This document shows, piece by piece, positions 52,123 through 60,835 of a stretch of 64,000 nucleotides of DNA. A model generated the notes under the pieces. The model did no database searches and was not told the DNA's origin. It saw only the letters and a program-made list of their open reading frames with translations. Each line of letters begins with the position of its first letter. The stretch's first letter is position 1. The stretch spans positions 1,044,001 to 1,108,000 of the forward strand of contig NZ_JANINP010000006.1 in assembly GCF_024508665.1 (NCBI RefSeq). The letters run 5' to 3'. The position numbers and the translations under genes were made by a program. Source of the DNA: Sphingomonas sp. GTDB taxonomy: Bacteria; Pseudomonadota; Alphaproteobacteria; Sphingomonadales; Sphingomonadaceae.

Positions 52123-54564
52123 ATGAGGAGCGTGATCGAACGGGGCCTGCTGGCGGGAACGGCAATGTTGTGGTCGGTAGCGGCGGGCGCGCAAACCGCG
52201 CCGGCACCGCAGCCGGATCCCGCTCAGGCGCAGACACCCCCGGCCGCGGCCGCCGACGATTCGGGCCAGCTGGGCGACATCATCATCACTGCCCAGCGCC
52301 GCGAACAATCGCTGCAAACCGTGCCGATCAGCGTCGCCGCTTTCAGTGCCGCCAACATCAAGGCGCTCAGCGCCGAATCGATCGGCGACCTCGACAATTT
52401 CACGCCGGGCCTGACGATCAACGATACGTCGGTGACCCAGCCCAGCTTCACCATTCGCGGGGTCTCGACCGACGATTTCGGGATCGGCACTGACCCGTCG
52501 GTCGGCATTTTCATCGACGGCATCTATTCCGGCCGATCGGGATCGTCGCTGATCTTCTTCAACGACATCAACCGGGTCGAGGTGCTGAAGGGGCCGCAGG
52601 GGACGCTGTTCGGTCGCAACACCTCCGCCGGCGCGATCTCGATCATCACCAACAAACCGTCGCCCGATCCGGAAATGACCGCCACGGCGCAGTTCGGCAA
52701 CTACGCCAAGACCAAGCTCGACGTAATGGGCAATGTGCCGATCACCGACACTTTGTATTTGCGCGTCGACGGCGTGATCAACCGCCGCAACGGTTATCTG
52801 AAGGACGCGGTCACCCATGACGATCGCGAGCGCGAAAACAGCACCTCGGGGCGGATCGCGCTGCGCTGGGCACCGAGCGCCAATACCGATTTCGTCCTCG
52901 CCTACGATCATGACGACACCAACAAGGATGGGCCGGCTGCGATCGGCATCAGCGCCTTTGCCCTGAGCAAGGATCCGTTCGGCCCATTCGCCAACGACGT
53001 GATCGGCAACAAGGAAACCCGCATCCTGAACGGGGTCTCGTTGACGGCGACCCAGCATATGGGCGCGTTCACCCTGACCAGCATCAGCTCGTTCAAGCAT
53101 TTCGAGACGCACAATCGCGAGGATGAGGACGGCACCAACGATCCCACCCGCTATCTCGACACCGAGAATGCCGAGCGGAATTCCAGCCTCTATCAGGAAA
53201 TACGGCTGGGCTATGAAAGCGACCGGATCAGCGCGATCGCCGGGGCAAGCTATTATCACGAACGCAGCCGCCAGCAGAGCATCGTGACGGCGCTGACCGA
53301 CTCCGTGAACCGGCTGATCAGCGACGCGACGGGCGGACAATTCCCGATCTTCTCGATTCTCGACAGCGTCGGCCTGCCGGTATTCGGCAACACCTTTCAG
53401 GAGACGATGAGCAATCGCGCCGCGAACGACAGCTACGCGGTGTTCGGCGATGCGACCTTCAAGGTGACGCCGAAACTGAGCCTGACGGCCGGCATTCGCT
53501 ACACGCACGACCTGAAGAAATTCAGCTGGTTCAACGGCCCGTATTCCGCGCCCGGGCTCGATGCGATCAAGGCGCCCGGCGCGCTCTACAATGCCATCCT
53601 CGGTGTGCCGGCCTTTCCCGACGACGTCCTGTTCAGCGCGTCCGACTTCTTCGGCGCGACGATCGGCCCGAATGGTCTGATCTTCGACGAAGGCGCGTTG
53701 GAAGGGGTTCAGTTCACGCGGCGGGCATCGTTCAGCGACGTCTCGCCGCGCTTCGTCGTGCAATATGATGCGACCCCCGACGTCCACCTCTATGCCTCTG
53801 CCTCGCGCGGCTACAAGGCGGGCGGGTTCAACTCGGTCCAGGTGAATTCCTTCTTCGAGCCGGAAAAGGTTTGGAATTTCGAGGGCGGGATCAAGTCCGA
53901 ATTGTTCAACCGCCATGTGCGGTTCAACCTCTCGGGCTATTATTTCAAGTACAGCAACCGCCAGGCGCTCAGCCTGGAGAATACCGGGGGTGCGGTTCCG
54001 CAATATATCACCCTGTCGGGCGACTCCGAGGCATATGGTCTCGATCTCGATACGCAATTCGTGATCTCGCGCGATTTCTCCATCACCGGCACCGCCGGCT
54101 TGATCGACTCCAAATGGGTGAAGCGGATCGAACAGGGCATCGATATCTCCGGTCAGCCCACCGGCGAACCGGTGTTTCGCGGCATTCTGGGCCTGCATTA
54201 CAAGCACGATACCGGCAACGGCACGATCTTCGGCGATGCCAGCTACAGTTATACGTCGCGCCAGCGCCTCAACGACGCTGCGCGGGCGATCAACGCCTTC
54301 ATCGCCATTCCCGCCGCGGCCGGTGGCGCGGGCGTTGACTTGGCGAAGATCGACCGGTTGTGGGCGCCGCGCAACATCATCAACGCCAAGATCGGGTGGC
54401 GCTCGCCCGGCGAGCGTTATTCGATCGCGCTCTTTGCAGAGAACCTGCTCAACGAAAAATATCTGCGGACATTGAATACGATAACCGCGGACACCTTCCA
54501 CACGCCCTATGTCCGGCGCGATCAGCCCGGCTTTTACGGGATCGAGCTCGGGCTCAAATTCTGA
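52123..54564 (+). CDS. TonB-dependent outer-membrane receptor
   Basis: 813 residues, GGGAGG-containing SD upstream. The signal peptide ends in GAQTA. A TonB box-like DIIITAQRREQSLQTVPISV starts the plug, followed by the RGVSTDDFGIGTDPSVGIFI segment and GPQGTLFGRNTSAGAISI. The barrel ends GIELGLKF. It belongs to the family of sphingomonad receptors for siderophores, aromatics or glycans; ligand unknown. It is followed 18 nt later by the beta-helix lipoprotein and the diheme cytochrome, so it likely serves the same uptake route. Confidence 0.93.
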   Translation: MRSVIERGLLAGTAMLWSVAAGAQTAPAPQPDPAQAQTPPAAAADDSGQLGDIIITAQRREQSLQTVPISVAAFSAANIKALSAESIGDLDNFTPGLTINDTSVTQPSFTIRGVSTDDFGIGTDPSVGIFIDGIYSGRSGSSLIFFNDINRVEVLKGPQGTLFGRNTSAGAISIITNKPSPDPEMTATAQFGNYAKTKLDVMGNVPITDTLYLRVDGVINRRNGYLKDAVTHDDRERENSTSGRIALRWAPSANTDFVLAYDHDDTNKDGPAAIGISAFALSKDPFGPFANDVIGNKETRILNGVSLTATQHMGAFTLTSISSFKHFETHNREDEDGTNDPTRYLDTENAERNSSLYQEIRLGYESDRISAIAGASYYHERSRQQSIVTALTDSVNRLISDATGGQFPIFSILDSVGLPVFGNTFQETMSNRAANDSYAVFGDATFKVTPKLSLTAGIRYTHDLKKFSWFNGPYSAPGLDAIKAPGALYNAILGVPAFPDDVLFSASDFFGATIGPNGLIFDEGALEGVQFTRRASFSDVSPRFVVQYDATPDVHLYASASRGYKAGGFNSVQVNSFFEPEKVWNFEGGIKSELFNRHVRFNLSGYYFKYSNRQALSLENTGGAVPQYITLSGDSEAYGLDLDTQFVISRDFSITGTAGLIDSKWVKRIEQGIDISGQPTGEPVFRGILGLHYKHDTGNGTIFGDASYSYTSRQRLNDAARAINAFIAIPAAAGGAGVDLAKIDRLWAPRNIINAKIGWRSPGERYSIALFAENLLNEKYLRTLNTITADTFHTPYVRRDQPGFYGIELGLKF

Positions 54565-54582
54565 TCGAACGGGGAGAGAAAG

Positions 54583-55818
54583 ATGACTAAAGCAATTTCG
54601 CTTGTCGGCTGCGCCGCGATGCTCGCGCTCGTTAGCGGCTGTGGACCGAAAGTCGACCAACAGGGCTTCACCGTCGATCCCGATTTCGAGAAGAACCTGC
54701 AGCAGAAGCTGCTCGACGCCAAACCCGGCAGCGTGATCGAGATTCCGGCCGGCAAATATGCACTGAGCCGCAGCCTCAGCCTTACGGTGGACGGAGTGAC
54801 GATGCGCGGCGCGGGCATGGGCAAGACCATCCTGTCCTTCGCCAAGCAGAGTTCGGGCGCCGAGGGCATGCTGGTCACCGGCAACGACTTCACGATCGAG
54901 GATCTGGCGTTCGAGGACACCAAGGGCGATGCGCTGAAGGTCAACGGCGTCAAGAACACCGTGATCCGCCGTGTCCGCGCAGAATGGACTGGGGGCAGCA
55001 AGACGTCGAACGGTGCCTATGGCCTCTATCCGGTGCAGGTCACCAACGTGCTGATCGAAGGCAGCGTGGTGAAGGGAGCATCCGACGCCGGCATCTATGT
55101 CGGGCAATCGAACAATATCATCGTTCGCGACAATCGGGCCGAGGGCAATGTCGCCGGCATCGAGATCGAGAATTCGAACAACGCCGACGTCTATGGCAAC
55201 ACGGCGACCGGCAATGCCGGCGGCATATTGGTGTTCAACATGCCCAATCTGCCGGTGCCGGGCAGCAAGACCCGCGTGTTCAAGAACCAGGTCTTCGCCA
55301 ACAATCACGCCAATTTCGGTGCGAAGGGCAGCGCGGTCAGCTCGGTGCCGGCGGGATCGGGCGTGATCGTCAATTCCAACGATCAGGTCGAGATTTTCGA
55401 CAATGATATCAAGGACAACAAGACCGCCAACGTCCTCATCTCGAGCTATTATTCGACCGGCTTCGACACCAAGAAAGGCATCGCGGCGGCGTATGATCCT
55501 TATCCCGAAAACATCTACGTCACCGGCAACCGCTTTTCGGGCGGCGGCGAGGATCCAGGCAACCCGACGCTGGTCCCGCTCAAGGCGGTGAATGGCGGGC
55601 GACTGCCCGATATCTTGTGGGACGGTTTCACCAATCCGAAGCTCAAGGATCCGGGCATCTGCGTCCAGAATGGCGCGGCGAAGACGCTCAACGCCGATGG
55701 TCCCTCCAAATTCGCCGGCGCGCGGATCGATACGGGGCGCAATTGCGCCCCGTCGACTCGCCTGCCGGCGATCGTGCTGCCTGAGGCGATGACGAAGGAC
55801 AGCGGCGCCAAGTCATGA
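54583..55818 (+). CDS. Parallel beta-helix repeat lipoprotein
   Basis: 411 residues. The lipobox VSGC gives a lipidated Cys at 20. The pectate-lyase-like right-handed beta-helix is shown by repeated VxI/N steps: GVTMRGAGMGKTILSFA, VTNVLIEGSVVKGASDAGIY, VGQSNNIIVRDNRAEGNVAG and NADVYGNTATGNAGGI. It matches the known family found next to SO2930-type cytochromes. Polysaccharide-lyase activity is not shown; it may only bind. It shares ATGA with the next gene. Confidence 0.88.
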   Translation: MTKAISLVGCAAMLALVSGCGPKVDQQGFTVDPDFEKNLQQKLLDAKPGSVIEIPAGKYALSRSLSLTVDGVTMRGAGMGKTILSFAKQSSGAEGMLVTGNDFTIEDLAFEDTKGDALKVNGVKNTVIRRVRAEWTGGSKTSNGAYGLYPVQVTNVLIEGSVVKGASDAGIYVGQSNNIIVRDNRAEGNVAGIEIENSNNADVYGNTATGNAGGILVFNMPNLPVPGSKTRVFKNQVFANNHANFGAKGSAVSSVPAGSGVIVNSNDQVEIFDNDIKDNKTANVLISSYYSTGFDTKKGIAAAYDPYPENIYVTGNRFSGGGEDPGNPTLVPLKAVNGGRLPDILWDGFTNPKLKDPGICVQNGAAKTLNADGPSKFAGARIDTGRNCAPSTRLPAIVLPEAMTKDSGAKS

Positions 55819-56978
55819 TCGTTCGCCTGGTCGCTTCCCTCTGCGCGGCGCTGCTGCTCGCGGCCTGCGGCCATGTGCCGCAGGCCGTCACCTTCCATGC
55901 CGAGGACAATCCGGAAAAGCTGTCGGCCTGGGGCCTGTTCACATTGGCCGATGGCCGCATCGCCCCGCACGAAGGGATGGTGACGTACGAGCTGCAGACG
56001 CCATTGTTCAGCGACTATGCCCAGAAATGGCGGACGATCTGGATGCCCAAAGGGGCCCATGCGACCTATCGGCCGAATACAGCCTTCGATTTTCCCGTGG
56101 GGACGATCGTCACCAAGACCTTCTATTACACCGCGCCGGCAGGTGTAACCGACCCCCAGACCAGCGATACTGTCGTGAAGATGACGCCGGCGACCTATCA
56201 GACCGGCGTCTCCGGCCTCGATCTTCGCCATGTCCGCCTGATCGAGACGCGCTTGCTGGTCCGGCGCTCAACCGGTTGGGTCGCTTTACCCTATGTCTGG
56301 GACACTGATGGCCGCGACGCGACGCTGGCGCGGACGGGCGCCGATATCGCGCTGACCCTCGATGAGGACGGGAAGAAGGTATCGTTCGATTATTCCGTGC
56401 CGAACCAGAATCAGTGCGCCGGCTGCCATGCCCAGGACTTTCGCACCCGCGCGGTCGAACCGATCGGGCTGAAAGCGCGCCACCTCAACCGCGACTTCCT
56501 GGGCGAGGGCGGCGAGATCAACCAGCTCAAGCGGCTGGTCGCGATGGGCTATCTGACCGGGGTACCCAGCAGCGGCGTGCCGCGCAACGCGAACTGGCAG
56601 GACGCCAAGATCGATGTGGCAGGCCGCGCGCGCGCCTATCTCGATATCAATTGCAGCCATTGCCATAATCCGACCGGTGCGGCGCGTACCTCTGGTCTAT
56701 GGCTTGACGCGCCGACGGTCGACCCGCGGCTTCTTGGCATGTGCAAGCCGCCGGTCGCGGCCGGGCGCGGCACCGGGGACAGGCCGTTCGACGTCGTCCC
56801 GGGACACCCCGAACGCTCGATCCTGCCCTATCGCCTCGCGAGCACAGATCCCGGCGTTATGATGCCCGAGGTTGGCCGCGACATCGAGCATGTCGAAGGC
56901 GTCAAGTTGATCTACGACTATATTCTGGGCCTGAAAGGCGAGTGCACCGAGGATGACGGAACCGGGCCGGCACGATGA
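55815..56978 (+). CDS. SO2930 family diheme c-type cytochrome lipoprotein
   Basis: 387 residues. The lipobox LAAC gives Cys18. Two heme c sites are C201-A-G-C204-H205 and C280-S-H-C283-H284; later PGVMMPEVG could hold an axial Met. The family is known by its partner, the parallel beta-helix protein, with no proven function. An extracytoplasmic electron-transfer step linked to substrate oxidation is the simplest inference. A 48-codon ORF overlaps its end. Confidence 0.88.
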   Translation: MIVRLVASLCAALLLAACGHVPQAVTFHAEDNPEKLSAWGLFTLADGRIAPHEGMVTYELQTPLFSDYAQKWRTIWMPKGAHATYRPNTAFDFPVGTIVTKTFYYTAPAGVTDPQTSDTVVKMTPATYQTGVSGLDLRHVRLIETRLLVRRSTGWVALPYVWDTDGRDATLARTGADIALTLDEDGKKVSFDYSVPNQNQCAGCHAQDFRTRAVEPIGLKARHLNRDFLGEGGEINQLKRLVAMGYLTGVPSSGVPRNANWQDAKIDVAGRARAYLDINCSHCHNPTGAARTSGLWLDAPTVDPRLLGMCKPPVAAGRGTGDRPFDVVPGHPERSILPYRLASTDPGVMMPEVGRDIEHVEGVKLIYDYILGLKGECTEDDGTGPAR

Positions 56979-57099
56979 GCTGGTCCGCCGGGCCGCCGCT
57001 ATGCTGATGCCGGGGCTCTGGTTCGGTGCGATTTGCGCGGTTATAGGCGTCGCATTCTCCCGGGCGCGGGCGACCGCGCCACCACCGATCAAGGCCTGA
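56953..57099 (+). CDS. 48-residue putative membrane protein between cytochrome and TetR
   Basis: From an ATG at 56953 inside the cytochrome's last codons: MTEPGRHDELVRRAAAMLMP, then GLWFGAICAVIGVAFSRARA and TAPPPIKA. It has one likely membrane helix and a charged N-terminus, and its TGA at 57097 lies directly before the TetR GTG at 57101. Overlap by 26 nt with the cytochrome and exact abutment to TetR favour it as a real small gene. No family is recognised. Confidence 0.45.
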   Translation: MTEPGRHDELVRRAAAMLMPGLWFGAICAVIGVAFSRARATAPPPIKA

Positions 57100-57100
57100 C

Positions 57101-57721
57101 GTGACCGCGACTCCCGGCGATATCCTACGCGCGTCCCCCAAACAGGAGCGCGCGCAGCAGACCTATGAGCTGCTGCTCGATGTCGCGGGGGAATTGCTGG
57201 CGGAGGTCGGAATCGATCGCATATCGACCAATCTGATCTGCACGCGGGCGGGCCTCACGCCGCCTGCCCTTTATCGCTACTTCAAGGACAAATATTCGGT
57301 GCTGGAGGCGCTGGGGCTGCGATTGATGGAGCGCCAGAACGCCGTGCTCGAAGCCTGGATCGCGCGCCACGCCGGCAAGGGGCTCGACGATCTGCAGGAC
57401 AATATCGAGGAGTTGCTGCGGGAGAATGCGGCGGTCACGCGCGCCGAACCGGGAGCGATCTGGATTCTGCGCGCGCTCCACGGTTCGCCCCGGCTTGCCC
57501 CTGTCCGCATCGAGTCGCACCGTTATGTCACTGGCAAGCTCGTCGAGGCCTATGCGCCGCATCTTCCGCACATGAGCAGCGAGGATTTGTGGCTGTATGT
57601 TCGCCTCACTGTCGAACTCGGCTTTGGCGCGGATGCGATGCTCTATGAAGAACCGGGCGTGTCGGCCGACGCCGTATTCCGAACTGCCGCCAACATGATG
57701 CGTGGCGGCCTGGCGACCTGA
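57101..57721 (+). CDS. TetR family transcriptional regulator
   Basis: 206 residues from a GTG. The HTH is RISTNLICTRAGLTPPALYR-type (about 47-66), with the usual helical ligand-binding domain after. It sits at the end of the TonB/beta-helix/cytochrome cluster and is the natural candidate for the GACCG-N3-CGGTC site in that promoter. The ligand is unknown. Confidence 0.88.
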   Translation: MTATPGDILRASPKQERAQQTYELLLDVAGELLAEVGIDRISTNLICTRAGLTPPALYRYFKDKYSVLEALGLRLMERQNAVLEAWIARHAGKGLDDLQDNIEELLRENAAVTRAEPGAIWILRALHGSPRLAPVRIESHRYVTGKLVEAYAPHLPHMSSEDLWLYVRLTVELGFGADAMLYEEPGVSADAVFRTAANMMRGGLAT

Positions 57722-57735
57722 CCTTCGTCGTCGCC

Positions 57736-57764
57736 TTGACAATCAAACCGCGGCATTGCTCAAT
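57736..57764 (+). promoter_or_regulatory. Candidate promoter of the chromate cluster
   Basis: TTGACA (57736-57741), 17 nt, CTCAAT (57759-57764). About 15 nt further, TGGGG-N10-CCCCA forms a 5 bp inverted repeat that may be an operator. The leader to the ATG at 57842 is about 70 nt. Confidence 0.45.
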
Positions 57765-57841
57765 AGGATCATGGGGTCGGCGATCTCCCCACGAGGCGGC
57801 ATGCTGAAGTATCGCGTCCCGATTGTTTCGAAGGACGCGCC

Positions 57842-58690
57842 ATGCCTGCCATCAATGCGATCACTTCCGACAAACTCGCGCGCCTGATCGGTACGCCGAA
57901 CTGCCCGGCGATTATCGACGTTCGCACGGCTGACGATTTTGCCGCGGACTCGCGCCATCTGCCCGGCGCGCTGCGACGGGACCCTGCCGCCGTTGGGGAT
58001 TGGGCGTGCGAGTTCGCAGGCCGCAACGCCGTCATCGCCGGTCAACACGGACGGGCACTGAGCGAGGGCGTCGCGGCATGGCTGCGGCATGAGAAAACCT
58101 CCGCCGAGATTCTCGACGGCGGTATAATCGGTTGGGCCACTGCCGAGCTGCCGATGGTTCCGGACACAATGTTGCCGAGGCGCGACAGCCAGGGCCGCAC
58201 CCTCTGGGTGACGCGCGCTCGCCCCAAGGTTGACCGTATCGCCTGCCCATGGCTGATCCGCCGCTTCGTCGATCCGCACGCGGTGTTCCTGTTCGTCAGC
58301 CCGGCGGAAGTCGCCGGTGTCGCCGATCGTTTCGGGGCGGCGCCGTTCGATATCGAGGGGGACGACGTGACCTGGAGCCATGACGGCGAGCGCTGCACGT
58401 TCGACGTGATGGTCGAGCGCTTCGGCCTGCAAAGCCTGTCCGGTCTGGCGCGACTGGCCGAGATCGTGCGGGGTGCCGATACCGGACGCCCAGAACTGGT
58501 GCCGCAAGCCGCGGGGCTGCTGGCCATCTCCCTCGGCTTGTCGCGCATGTATTCGGACGACCTGGCACAGCTCGAGGCCGGAATGCTGGTCTATGATGCG
58601 CTATTTCGCTGGTGCCGCGACGCCACGCATGAGACTCACGATTGGGTGTCGCACCAGTCCAAGGTCTCTCGCGGCAAGGCCCCGGCATGA
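57842..58690 (+). CDS. chrB: Rhodanese-like / ChrB-domain chromate resistance protein
   Basis: 282 residues. An N-terminal rhodanese-like domain (about 10-105; IDVRTADDFAADSRHLPGAL) lacks the catalytic Cys: the active loop at about 67-72 reads GQHGRA. The C-terminal ChrB domain has WVTRARPKVDRIACPWLIRRFVDP in two parts and HDGERCTFDVMVERFGL. ChrB proteins regulate or assist chromate efflux. It overlaps chrA by four bases. A sulfur-transfer role is unlikely without the Cys. Confidence 0.88.
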   Translation: MPAINAITSDKLARLIGTPNCPAIIDVRTADDFAADSRHLPGALRRDPAAVGDWACEFAGRNAVIAGQHGRALSEGVAAWLRHEKTSAEILDGGIIGWATAELPMVPDTMLPRRDSQGRTLWVTRARPKVDRIACPWLIRRFVDPHAVFLFVSPAEVAGVADRFGAAPFDIEGDDVTWSHDGERCTFDVMVERFGLQSLSGLARLAEIVRGADTGRPELVPQAAGLLAISLGLSRMYSDDLAQLEAGMLVYDALFRWCRDATHETHDWVSHQSKVSRGKAPA

Positions 58691-60090
58691 CCACGATGAC
58701 GTCCGGCGCCACGACTCCCGCAACCCGCCCGGAGCCGGTGTCGCTCGGCGAGGCCTTCTGGGTCTGGCTGCGCATCGCTGCTTTGTCCTTCGGAGGGCCG
58801 GCCGGACAAATCGCGGTCATGCACCGCATCCTGGTCGAGGAGAAACGCTGGATCGGCGAGCACAGGTTCCTGCATGCGCTCAATTATTGCATGCTGCTGC
58901 CCGGTCCGGAGGCGCAGCAGCTCGCCACGTATATCGGCTGGCTGATGCACCGGACAAAGGGCGGGATCGTCGCCGGCGGCCTGTTCGTGCTGCCCGGCGT
59001 GGTGGCGATCATGGCGCTGAGCTGGGTCTACGTGTTGTACGGCCATGTCGGGCTGGTCGCCGGACTGTTCTTCGGCCTGAAATCGGCAGTGCTCGCGGTC
59101 GTGCTGCAGGCGGTGGTGCGGATCGGCGGCCGTGCGCTGAAGAACGACGCGATGCGAGCGTTGGCGGGCAGCGCCTTCATCCTCATCTTCTTCCTCAACG
59201 TGCCGTTCCCGGTGATCGTAATCGGGGCGGGCCTGATCGGCTATGTCGGTAGCCGCGCCGGCATTGCCACCTTTCTGGTCGGCGGCGGCCACGGCGCCAG
59301 CAAAGGAAAGATCGTGCCCGACGCGGAGACCCTGCTGGGCGAGGAATTGCCGGCGCACGCGAACCCGACGCTCGGCCAGGCGCTACGGCAAGCGTCGATC
59401 TGGCTGACGCTGTGGCTGGCGCCGGTCGTCGCATTGCTGCTGCTATTCGGACCGAACGACGTCTTCACCAAGATCGCGACGTTCTTTTCTACGATGGCGA
59501 TCGTCACCTTCGGCGGCGCCTATGCGGTGCTCGCTTATGTCGCGCAGCAGGCCGTCGACGCTTATCATTGGCTGACCGCGAAGGAGATGCTTGATGGACT
59601 GGGCATGGCGGAGACGACGCCCGGCCCACTGATCATGGTGCTCCAGTTCGTCGGTTTCATGGGCGCGTATCGCCACTCCGGGACGCTGCCGCCTTTGCTC
59701 GCCGGTACGCTCGGTGGCCTGCTCGCGACCTGGGTGACGTTCATCCCCTGCTTCCTGTGGATCTTCCTCGGCGCGCCGTTCATCGAGCGGCTGCGCGGCA
59801 ATGCCGCGCTGTCGGGCGCGCTCTCGGCGATCACCGCGGCGGTAGTCGGCGTCATCCTGAACCTCGCCATCTGGTTCGCGATTCACACGATCTTTCGCAC
59901 CACCGTTCCGGTAATCTTTGGACCAGTCCATTTCGAAGCGCCGGTGGTGGCGAGCGTCGATCCCTGGGCAGCGGCGCTTGCCGCGCTCGCGATCCTGGCT
60001 GTGTTCCGCCTGAAGGCCGGCATGTTCGCCACTCTTGGCGCAGCATCCGCGATCGGCATTGCGTTGAACCTGGCCGGGATTGTGCGGTGA
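58687..60090 (+). CDS. chrA: Chromate efflux transporter ChrA
   Basis: 467 residues from the ATG at 58687. Two CHR domains: the first with LSFGGPAGQIAVMHR at about 31-45 and LPGPEAQQLATYIGW; the second with FGGAYAVLAYVAQQ and AETTPGPLIMVLQFVGFMG. About 12 membrane segments. It exports chromate using the membrane potential. It overlaps chrB, and the sod and propeller genes follow. Confidence 0.95.
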   Translation: MTTMTSGATTPATRPEPVSLGEAFWVWLRIAALSFGGPAGQIAVMHRILVEEKRWIGEHRFLHALNYCMLLPGPEAQQLATYIGWLMHRTKGGIVAGGLFVLPGVVAIMALSWVYVLYGHVGLVAGLFFGLKSAVLAVVLQAVVRIGGRALKNDAMRALAGSAFILIFFLNVPFPVIVIGAGLIGYVGSRAGIATFLVGGGHGASKGKIVPDAETLLGEELPAHANPTLGQALRQASIWLTLWLAPVVALLLLFGPNDVFTKIATFFSTMAIVTFGGAYAVLAYVAQQAVDAYHWLTAKEMLDGLGMAETTPGPLIMVLQFVGFMGAYRHSGTLPPLLAGTLGGLLATWVTFIPCFLWIFLGAPFIERLRGNAALSGALSAITAAVVGVILNLAIWFAIHTIFRTTVPVIFGPVHFEAPVVASVDPWAAALAALAILAVFRLKAGMFATLGAASAIGIALNLAGIVR

Positions 60091-60133
60091 TAATCGACCG
60101 GGCCTTCTTCGGCTTGTGCAAAGGAGTGATGTT

Positions 60134-60835
60134 ATGACTGATCTTCGCATCGACCGTCGTGACTTGCTGACCGCGGGCGCGCTGCTGTCGGTCGGCGCCG
60201 CGACTTTGCCCGCAAACGCTGCGCCCGCTGCACCGATGACCGCTGGCTATGCGCCGCAGCCGGTGCCGCTACCGTTCGATCCCAAGAGCATCACCGGACT
60301 TTCCGAGAAGTTGCTGATCAGCCACCACGACAACAATTATGTCGGTGCAGTGAAGCGCATCGGCGCGATCACCGGGCAAGTCGCGGCGCTCGACCCGGCG
60401 ACCGCGCCAGGATTTCAGATCAATGGGCTCAAGCGCGAGGAGCTGATCGCCTGGAACTCGATGATCCTGCACGAGCTGTATTTTGCCGGCCTGGGTGCGC
60501 CGTCGAAACCGGGCGCGAAGCTCGCCGCGGCGATCGAGCGCGACTTCGGCAGCGATGCGCGCTGGCGCGCCGAGTTCGCAGGCATGGGCAAGGCGCTTGG
60601 CGGCGGATCGGGATGGGTGCTGCTGACGTACAGCCACCGCGACAATCGCCTGGTCAACCAATGGGCGGGCGACCACACAATGATGCTGGCCGGTGGCACG
60701 CCGATCCTTGCTCTCGATATGTATGAGCACGCCTATGCCATGGACTATGGCGCGAAGGCAGCCGCCTATGTCGACGCCTTCATGGCGACGACGAACTGGA
60801 CCTCCGCCGACGCTCGCTTCGCCAAAGCCGCATGA
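60134..60835 (+). CDS. Tat-exported Fe/Mn superoxide dismutase
   Basis: 233 residues from the ATG at 60134 (GGAG upstream). A twin-arginine-like signal IDRRDLLTAGALLSVGAAT precedes the SOD fold: ISHHDNNYVG with the first His ligand, ILHELYFAGLG with the second, and LDMYEHAYAMDYG with the Asp and His. Fe/Mn SODs are usually cytosolic, so export is notable. In chromate operons the corresponding gene is chrC, removing superoxide made during Cr(VI) reduction. It overlaps the next gene by four bases. Confidence 0.9.
   Translation: MTDLRIDRRDLLTAGALLSVGAATLPANAAPAAPMTAGYAPQPVPLPFDPKSITGLSEKLLISHHDNNYVGAVKRIGAITGQVAALDPATAPGFQINGLKREELIAWNSMILHELYFAGLGAPSKPGAKLAAAIERDFGSDARWRAEFAGMGKALGGGSGWVLLTYSHRDNRLVNQWAGDHTMMLAGGTPILALDMYEHAYAMDYGAKAAAYVDAFMATTNWTSADARFAKAA

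Noticed and set aside
52054..55308. A 1084-codon open frame on the minus strand opposite the TonB receptor and beta-helix genes
   Set aside because: It mirrors the codon pattern of two convincing plus-strand genes and crosses their boundary; GC-rich third positions create such antisense frames. The translation has no domain-like motifs.
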